From JBJXGF01 sp046153015 (lineage in GTDB: Bacteria > Actinomycetota > Acidimicrobiia > Acidimicrobiales > CAIXPF01): 18,942 nucleotides of DNA. Location of the stretch: the NCBI GenBank assembly GCA_046153015.1, contig JBJXGF010000115.1, positions 1-18,942 of the forward strand, given 5' to 3'. The notes beneath the pieces were generated by a model, which was not told where the DNA came from, ran no database searches, and saw only the letters and a list, made by a program, of their open reading frames with translations. The position numbers and the translations under genes are program-made. Of the stretch, positions 14,076 through 18,942 are shown one piece after another; the first letter of the stretch is position 1, and each line of letters begins with the position of its first letter.

Positions 14076-14150
14076 TTAGGTACGACGAAGGAAGTAGATG
14101 ATCAACACGATGATCAGGATCACGACAAGCGTGCCGACGCCGATGTACAT
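14076..14150 (-). CDS. 24-residue hydrophobic membrane peptide
   Basis: A short frame reads MYIGVGTLVVILIIVLIIYF and ends LRRT with a TAA stop at 14076. It is one continuous membrane helix with a positive cytoplasmic end. GATGGG lies 3 bases before the ATG. Such small hydrophobic peptides are common beside CsbD and PRC-barrel genes in actinobacteria in my recollection. It is too short for standard gene finders. The very hydrophobic, in-phase codon use in an otherwise Arg-rich region makes chance unlikely. Confidence 0.5.
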   Translation of the reverse strand: MYIGVGTLVVILIIVLIIYFLRRT

Positions 14151-15217
14151 CGACCCATCGTGCCCGGCGAGTAAGTAGAGTCGCTAGGGCCGAACGGCCT
14201 CACCATAATCGCTCCGGGTCTTGGACGCGTCAGATGCTGCGCGGGCTTCGATGTGGTTGGACATTCCTGCTGGGCCACCAACAGTCGTTTCAACACCCCC
14301 CCCACGCGCTACTCCGGGTATGGCATCTGGGCGATGCCGAGACCCTCGCCGATCCACTTCTCGACGAGGTCAGGACGTGCGTCCGGACGGAGGCGCGCCT
14401 GGCGTAGCGGGTGTTCTCGTTCACGAGACGATGCGACACGAACACCACCTGCCGGTCCGCTCATCACAGAGCCGGCTGCGAGCGGACTCGCGCATCCTGC
14501 TTCTTGATCGACACTCACCCCGTCGGACGTGCCATCAGTGTCGGCGGATCGGCGGCGTGAAGTCAGCCCGGGGCAAGTGTTGCCCACAGAAGGGCGATCC
14601 GGCCCAGATTCTCGCGGCAGCAACAGCAGGCAGGGATGCCAACAAGCGACCGGGACGTTCAAGAAAAGCCAGCCACGCCGACACCCTCGCACCACGATGC
14701 GCGGCGACCGCGCCCTCGCTCGACTGGCGCGCCGCCTACATCGTCGCCGCGTTCGTAGCCGGCCCCTCGCGCTCAGCGTGACGGACTCGCCGGGCGGGAT
14801 CATGCGGTCGTACAGGAGCGCATCGTGTGCCTGCGGCTCTCGGACCAAGCCGAGCAGCGCGTCCTCGTCACGAGGTTCGTGGGGTCGGATGACTACCGCG
14901 ATAGCCACGAGGCCCACTGTACAGCAGGCCTCAAGACGCAAGCTCGCCCAGAACGCGCGCTCGCAACGCGCAGCGCCCAACACCGAATCGGTGGCCTGTC
15001 CTCCAGCGTTTCGGCACTGGGCTCGAGCGGCCGTCCTTGTTATCGAGGCGGCCATGCGCGGCTGCAACGCGGAGACGTGTCGCGCGTCGGCGGCACCAGG
15101 TCTGCGTAGGCGAGATGTGATCGACTTGTCGGTCCGGACACGTACGTTCGGCCCTAGCAGAGCCCGAGTGTGTCCTCCAGCCTCTCAGTACAGCCCACAG
15201 TGATGGAGGTGGCTGGG
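14151..15217. other. About 1.07 kb with no supported gene
   Basis: Long open frames exist on both strands but read as Arg/Ser/Pro-rich noise without domain patterns or ribosome sites. One minus-strand stretch (REPQAHDALLYDRMIPPGES near 14780-14850) and the end DLVEKWIGEGLGIAQMPYPE before a stop at 14309 look more protein-like, but I cannot assign them. A run of eight C occurs near 14296. The region may be a decayed gene or noncoding DNA. Confidence 0.4.
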
Positions 15218-15364
15218 ATGACTTCTGTTCCAATTCGCCGAGCAGAGCCGCCTTCGTTGACGAGTGCCCCGCCGCGATCGGAGCGCCGCGACGTGGCCGT
15301 GTGGTACGTCGCCGGAGCGTTGTTGGGGTTCGCGATTCCGCTCGTCGGCGCGAACTTGCTGTAA
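15218..15364 (+). CDS. Small single-TM hypothetical protein
   Basis: This 48-residue protein starts at an ATG with GGAGGTGG 5 bases upstream. A hydrophilic N-terminus (MTSVPIRRAEPPSLTSAPPR) leads to DVAVWYVAGALLGFAIPLVG, one membrane helix, and the end ANLL. The stop TAA is made from the first bases of the IS66 terminal repeat (15362-15364), so the insertion may have truncated a longer protein or supplied a new stop. No family is recognised. Confidence 0.5.
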   Translation: MTSVPIRRAEPPSLTSAPPRSERRDVAVWYVAGALLGFAIPLVGANLL

Positions 15365-15374
15365 CCAGTCAGGT
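15362..15374 (+). repeat. IS66 left terminal inverted repeat
   Basis: TAACCAGTCAGGT is the exact inverse complement of 16863-16875. It contains the stop codon of the transposase gene and gives the stop of the small protein upstream. Confidence 0.85.
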
Positions 15375-16802
15375 GGGTAGCCAGGCGCCGGTGGGGGTGT
15401 AGAGGTCTTTGAGGTGGTGGTGGAGGGGCTGGTGTTGTTTGCGGTTGGTGGAGATGTAGCTGCGGATGGTCGCGTAGCGGGCGGCTCCGGTGTGGCTGCG
15501 GAATTCGCCGCTGATCTTGGCTTGGAGTTTGATCATGCGTAGATCGCGTTCGGCTTGGTTGTTGTCGAACGGCAGGTCGAGGTCGCGGGTGTAGGCCAGG
15601 AAGAGGTCGCGGTGCTCGGCGAGCGCGGCGGCGAGGAGGCGGGCGTCTTTGTTCGTCCCGTAGAGGTGGGTGGCGGGGACTGGTGGCGGGGCGGCGCGGG
15701 CTGCTTGGTCGCACAGGTCGTCCCAGCGTCTGGCGATCTTGCGCTGCTGATAGGCGGACAGCGCGGGTTTCCCCGCGGCGCGGGCCCGGTCGGTGCGGCC
15801 TTTGGTGTCGATGATCAGATCGATGAATGCTTTCGCCCACCCCTGGTGGCGGTTGTTCGCCAATAGTTCGTTGAGGGAGCGCAGGATGTGGGCGTTGCAC
15901 AGCACGTGACCGGAGCCGTAGCCGAAGTACATGGCGAGCCGGTCATGGGCAATCGTGCCGGTGTAGCCGCCGAGCGGTCCGGCTTCGATGGTGGCTTTGT
16001 CGCGGCGGCCGACGTGGAGCAGGGTCAGCAGGGCGGTGCAGGTCACATGGACCCACACGGCGGCCTTGCCGGAGCGCACCGATGTCTCATCGGCGTGCAC
16101 GACCGGCGCCGCTTGGAGTTGGGCGGCGACCGCGGCCAAGAACCCGACGAGCGCCTGGGCGGCGTCGCGCATCCAGTTGTCCAACGTGCCGGTGGACACG
16201 TTCAGGCCAAACAGGTCCTGCAGGGTCTGCGCGCACCGTTCGCGGGGCAGGTGCTGGGCGCACATCAGATAGATCGCGTGCGCTTTGATCCCCGGCCCGT
16301 AACACGCCGGCGCGGTCGCCTCAGGCGGGAACGCGGCGGTGGTCTCACACCCGCACACGCAGCGGCGGCGCAGGGCGACGTGCTCGGTCACGATCACCTT
16401 GGGGTCAGCCACGTCGAACACCTGCCGGCGCGTCTGGCCGATCACGGCGGCGTCGCTCAACGGTCGTTCACAGCCACGGCACCGTTCGGGCTGGTGGGTG
16501 ACCACCACATCAGGACCTGGGACCCGGGACAAGTTCGACCCCGGCGTCCCTGGCTGCTTTCCCTGCTTGCGGCCCAACGCCCGCCGCGCTGCCCGGTTCG
16601 CGTTCTCCGCACGGCCCGTCTTCGCCGTGCCGGTATCGGTCGAGGGCGGCTTGGACGAGTTCGACGAGTTCCGGCCTAACTGCTTTTCCAACTCGGCGAC
16701 CTTGCCCAACACCAACGCGAGCTGGTCCTCCAACAACCGGACACGCTCTCGCAACGCCGCGTTCTCTGCCTCCAACTCGGCGACCCGCGCCAGCGCGTCC
16801 AC
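15369..16802 (-). CDS. tnpC: IS66 family transposase TnpC
   Basis: This 477-residue protein has every IS66 TnpC part. There is an N-terminal coiled coil (about residues 5-45, heptad leucines) and the NSSNSSKPPSTD motif. A zinc-finger region follows with CRGC (108-111) and CVCGC (148-152). The DDE catalytic domain has Asp238 in HADET, Asp287 in IAHDRLAMY and Glu418 in NNQAERDLRMIKLQAKISG. The C-terminal part ends near GAWLPT. Length and residues indicate an intact enzyme. The GTG start at 16802 fits the coiled-coil N-terminus, with GGTGGT upstream. It is one of the few large genes in the right half without a frameshift. Confidence 0.92.
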   Translation of the reverse strand: MDALARVAELEAENAALRERVRLLEDQLALVLGKVAELEKQLGRNSSNSSKPPSTDTGTAKTGRAENANRAARRALGRKQGKQPGTPGSNLSRVPGPDVVVTHQPERCRGCERPLSDAAVIGQTRRQVFDVADPKVIVTEHVALRRRCVCGCETTAAFPPEATAPACYGPGIKAHAIYLMCAQHLPRERCAQTLQDLFGLNVSTGTLDNWMRDAAQALVGFLAAVAAQLQAAPVVHADETSVRSGKAAVWVHVTCTALLTLLHVGRRDKATIEAGPLGGYTGTIAHDRLAMYFGYGSGHVLCNAHILRSLNELLANNRHQGWAKAFIDLIIDTKGRTDRARAAGKPALSAYQQRKIARRWDDLCDQAARAAPPPVPATHLYGTNKDARLLAAALAEHRDLFLAYTRDLDLPFDNNQAERDLRMIKLQAKISGEFRSHTGAARYATIRSYISTNRKQHQPLHHHLKDLYTPTGAWLPT

Positions 16803-16862
16803 ACCACCGTTCTAACCCACTGCGCGCGTAAAGTGGTGGACCACCGCTCTCCGCGCGATCGA

Positions 16863-16875
16863 ACCTGACTGGTTA
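16863..16875 (-). repeat. IS66 right terminal inverted repeat, abutting the group II intron
   Basis: ACCTGACTGGTTA is the exact inverse complement of 15362-15374. Its last six bases, TGGTTA, directly precede the GTGCG intron start and act as the predicted IBS1 exon sequence. Confidence 0.85.
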
Positions 16876-17156
16876 GTGCGTCCAGATGCTCGGGCGCCAT
16901 GGATTGAAGGGAGATTCCTGATGTTGTGATGTCCGAGCGTGAAGCTGTTGTCGGCTTGCTGGTGTGAGTCCAGTCTGGGGAGACGCCAAGGTCCCTGGTA
17001 GCGCGGTCCCCGGCGTCGGTTGAGAGGCCGGCGTCGAAGCGGGACAACGACACGTCGTTGAGGGCGTGGCAACTGGGCAGTCCGCAGCATGAAGCGAAGT
17101 CTGCAGCGTCGTGACAGGACCGGCCGTGAGGTCGGACAAGAGGGAGCCGAGCCTTT

Positions 17157-17162
17157 TAACTA
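17157..17162 (+). other. Predicted EBS1 of the group II intron
   Basis: TAACTA can pair with TGGTTA (16870-16875), the six bases just before the intron, through five Watson-Crick pairs and one G-T pair. It lies in the domain I region, as expected for EBS1. An EBS2 for the preceding CCTGAC is not clear; GTGAGG at 17127-17132 pairs with one mismatch. Confidence 0.5.
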
Positions 17163-17435
17163 TGGGCGAGGGCCATGGAAGGCATCTCAGATCTTGGAGC
17201 GGATGCCGAAGAACCCTCCGGCGTAGGGGACGCGGAATGTTCAGACAGTCGGCAACGGAACTGGAGAGGTCCTCCCCGGCCCCGGGATATGCCCGGGAAG
17301 CTTGGTCGCTTATAACCGAGAGGGAAGTGGTGGTCGGCCGGGAGGAAGTCGGAGGGGGTCGTAGTAGTCCGAGGACGGGAAAGCCGTCCGCATGGCGAAG
17401 GGCCTCTGCTTCATCGATGCCTTTGTGAAAGAGAC

Positions 17436-18786
17436 GTGATCGTGAAGAGTGCGAAAGCTATTTCCTTCACCGACGCTCCCGTGCCGGGGGCTGTCGACCG
17501 GGTCCATGCTCTTCAACAGGGGCTGTATCAGGCCGCCAAGCAGGATGGTGGCCGCCGGTTCCATGCGCTCTACGACAAGTTGTCCCGTGGGGACGTGTTG
17601 AAGCGTGCGTGGATGGCGGTGGCTGTAAATGGTGGCGCCGCTGGGGTTGATGGGTCACGATTCGTGATGTCATCGACGTCATCGGGGTTCCTGCGTTCCT
17701 TGACCGGCTCGCGTCGCAACTTCAGGCCCACCAGTATCGGCCTGCACCGTTGCGGCGTGTGCACATCCCCAAGCCAGGTCAACCGGGCCAGACCCGCCCG
17801 TTGGGTATCCCGTGATCGCTGACAGGGTGATCATGGCGGCAGCGAAGATCGTATTGGAACCGATCTTCGAGGCCGACTTCGCTCCGGTGAGTTTCGGGTT
17901 CCGGCCCGGCCGCTCAGCGATCGAAGCGCTCGACAAGGTTCGAGTCGAGATCAACCGGGGACAGATGTGGGTTCTCGACGCTGACGTGTCGGACTGTTTC
18001 GGTCAGATCGATCATGACGCTCTGATGCGCCTCGTTGAGGCCAGAGTGTCGGACCGGTCGACGTTGAGACTGATCCGGGCCTGGTTGAAGGTCGGGGTGT
18101 TGGAGCACGGGTCGGTCACCGCAACAGTGTCGGGAACCCCCCAAGGGTCACCGATCTCGCCGTTGCTGGCCAACATCGCGCTCACCGTCTTGGACAAGGA
18201 ATGGGAACGCTCAGGCCGGCGGATCGGATCACTGATCCGGTACGCCGACGACTTCATCGTGGTGTGCGCCACCAGCGAACGGGCCGAACACGCCCGGAGG
18301 CTGGCGGCAACGACGCTGAGCACCGTCGGGCTGCGGTTGCATCCCGACAAGACCAGCGTCCGCAACATCCGTGACGGCGACAACGGGTTCGACTTCCTCG
18401 GGTTCCACCATCACATGGTGAAAGCCTGGAAACAACCCGGACGTCGCTTCTTGGCCCGCTGGCCATCGGACCGGGCGATGCGCTCGATCCGTGCCCGTCT
18501 GCGGGACATCACCGACCGACGCAACGTCGGCATCGATCTGGCCGTGACCGTGGAACGGATGAACCGCACCCTGAACGGCTGGGGGAACTACTTCAAATGG
18601 GGCAACTCACACGACAAGTTCACCGCGATCGATTCCTACGCCCACCGCCGTCTGGCGACATGGATGTCAAACAAGCACGCCCAACGAGGCCGAGGCTGGG
18701 GCCGCCGCTACAACTACGCCTGGTGTCGCAGCACCGGGCTCCACCGGGTCGCCACCATGCGACCCGGACCTGCGCATGCCACCTGA
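17436..18786 (+). pseudogene. ltrA: Group II intron-encoded reverse transcriptase/maturase, two frameshifts
   Basis: Joined across frames this is a group II intron reverse transcriptase of about 450 residues. It begins at GTG 17436 with RT-0-like sequence, then AGVDG, VHIPKPGQPGQTRPLGIP, VSFGFRPGRSA, the catalytic VLDADVSDCFGQID, TVSGTPQGSPISPLLANIAL and the YADD box at 18241-18252, then LRLHPDKT. The maturase domain follows, with RMNRTLNGWGNYFKWGNS. No HNH endonuclease domain follows. The frame breaks near 17655 (one G missing in a GGG run) and near 17813 (one C missing in a CCC run). Restoring one base at each gives a full protein. All catalytic residues are present, so the breaks may be recent or technical. 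Confidence 0.85.
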
Positions 18787-18800
18787 TGAACGATGTCGGA

Positions 18801-18833
18801 AAGCCGTGTGCGAGAAACCCGCATGCACGGTTT
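18801..18833 (+). ncRNA. Group II intron domain V
   Basis: The hairpin has the catalytic AGC triad at 18802-18804. The basal stem AAGCCGT pairs with ACGGTTT, including the conserved G-T pair. The distal stem is TGCG (18809-18812) with CGCA (18820-18823), and the loop holds GAAA at 18814-18817. Size (33-34 bases) and layout match domain V, 14 bases after the reverse-transcriptase stop. Confidence 0.85.
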
Positions 18834-18942
18834 GACAGGGGGCCGCTGGCGAAACGGACAACAGTCGACGACGAGCGAGAAACCCGAGGGCCAGCGCCCG
18901 GTACTCGACCGCCACGCCGACCAGCCAGCGGCCTACCTTACC

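Larger units (their letters stand above)
15361..16875 (-). mobile_element. IS66-family insertion sequence, tnpC-only type
   Basis: The element is about 1.5 kb with a single transposase gene and 13-base perfect terminal inverted repeats. The left end begins GTAACC, the usual IS66-type GTAA start. The right end should finish GGTTAC, but at 16875 the sequence goes GGTTA and then into the group II intron; a C at 18910 after the predicted intron end would complete it. There is no tnpA or tnpB, as in the ISBst12-like subgroup. No 8-base target duplication can be seen. Confidence 0.8.
16876..18909 (+). mobile_element. Group II intron with maturase/RT gene
   Basis: The 5' end GTGCG fits the GUGYG consensus. 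A structured leader of about 560 bases precedes the reverse-transcriptase gene and contains the GTCGTAGTAGTCCGAGGA and GGGAAAGCCGTCC stretches typical of bacterial group II introns. Domain V lies at 18801-18833. Domain VI has the stem CGCTGGC (18844-18850) with GCCAGCG (18890-18896), followed by GGTACTCGAC with a candidate branch A at 18903, 7 bases from the predicted 3' end, AC at 18909. The 5' boundary is strong. The 3' boundary is inferred from domain VI and from C18910 completing the IS66 end. Confidence 0.8.

Noticed and set aside
14309..15067. Minus-strand open frame of 252 codons
   Set aside because: Parts look protein-like, but composition changes along the frame, no domain is recognised and no ribosome site is visible.
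17640..17830. Programmed frameshifting in the intron reverse transcriptase
   Set aside because: The two breaks need one added base each and lie in plain GGG and CCC runs with no slippery heptamer or structure; mutation or read error is simpler.
1..18942. CRISPR array, tRNA or rRNA genes
   Set aside because: No regularly spaced direct repeats, no cloverleaf with a T-arm motif and no rRNA-like conserved stretch was seen on reading either strand.

Overview
The window is high-GC DNA with many GTG starts, GC-rich intergenic DNA, at least one apparently leaderless promoter and protein types (DUF6328, PRC-barrel, GYD, crotonase, PaaK-like ligase) typical of high-GC Actinomycetota. An Acidimicrobiia-like environmental lineage is my best guess, from style only; no rRNA or tRNA gene is visible to fix the taxonomy.

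Layout. 60-2518 (minus): a PaaK-like acyl-CoA ligase, a TetR regulator with a strong palindromic operator over its promoter, and a glyoxalase-like (VOC) protein. 2587-5179: a small protein, a structured intergenic repeat, a GYD-domain protein divergent from an NTF2/SnoaL-like protein, a frameshifted gene of unknown family and a small basic protein. 5258-6079: a crotonase. 6113-7435: decayed genes, namely a SAM methyltransferase with several frameshifts and an in-frame TGA at a probable Cys position, a cyclase/TPR C-terminal fragment and a GNAT fragment. 7551-8757: two membrane proteins separated by a terminator. 8876-11635: a truncated O-methyltransferase, a second GYD protein, an IS110 transposase fragment, an intact SnoaL-like protein and a broken SnoaL-like gene. 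11797-14150 (minus): a possible envelope-stress cluster with a 24-residue hydrophobic peptide, a broken CsbD-like gene, a LuxR-type HTH protein, a single-TM protein and two PRC-barrel proteins; the last three genes are chained by ATGA overlaps. 15218-15364: a small TM protein.

The right end is mobile DNA. A complete tnpC-only IS66 element (15361-16875) abuts a group II intron (about 16876-18909). The intron starts exactly where the IS66 terminal repeat stops. Its predicted EBS1 pairs with the last six bases of that repeat, and the first base after its predicted 3' end restores the expected IS66 terminus. This supports insertion of the intron into the IS66 end.

The ligase, crotonase, VOC, SnoaL-like, GYD and methyltransferase genes fit an accessory acyl-CoA or aromatic/polyketide-type catabolic repertoire, but no complete pathway is visible. 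About ten apparent frameshifts, several in short homopolymers, mean that either the region is decaying or the assembly has indel errors; the two explanations cannot be separated from this sequence alone.
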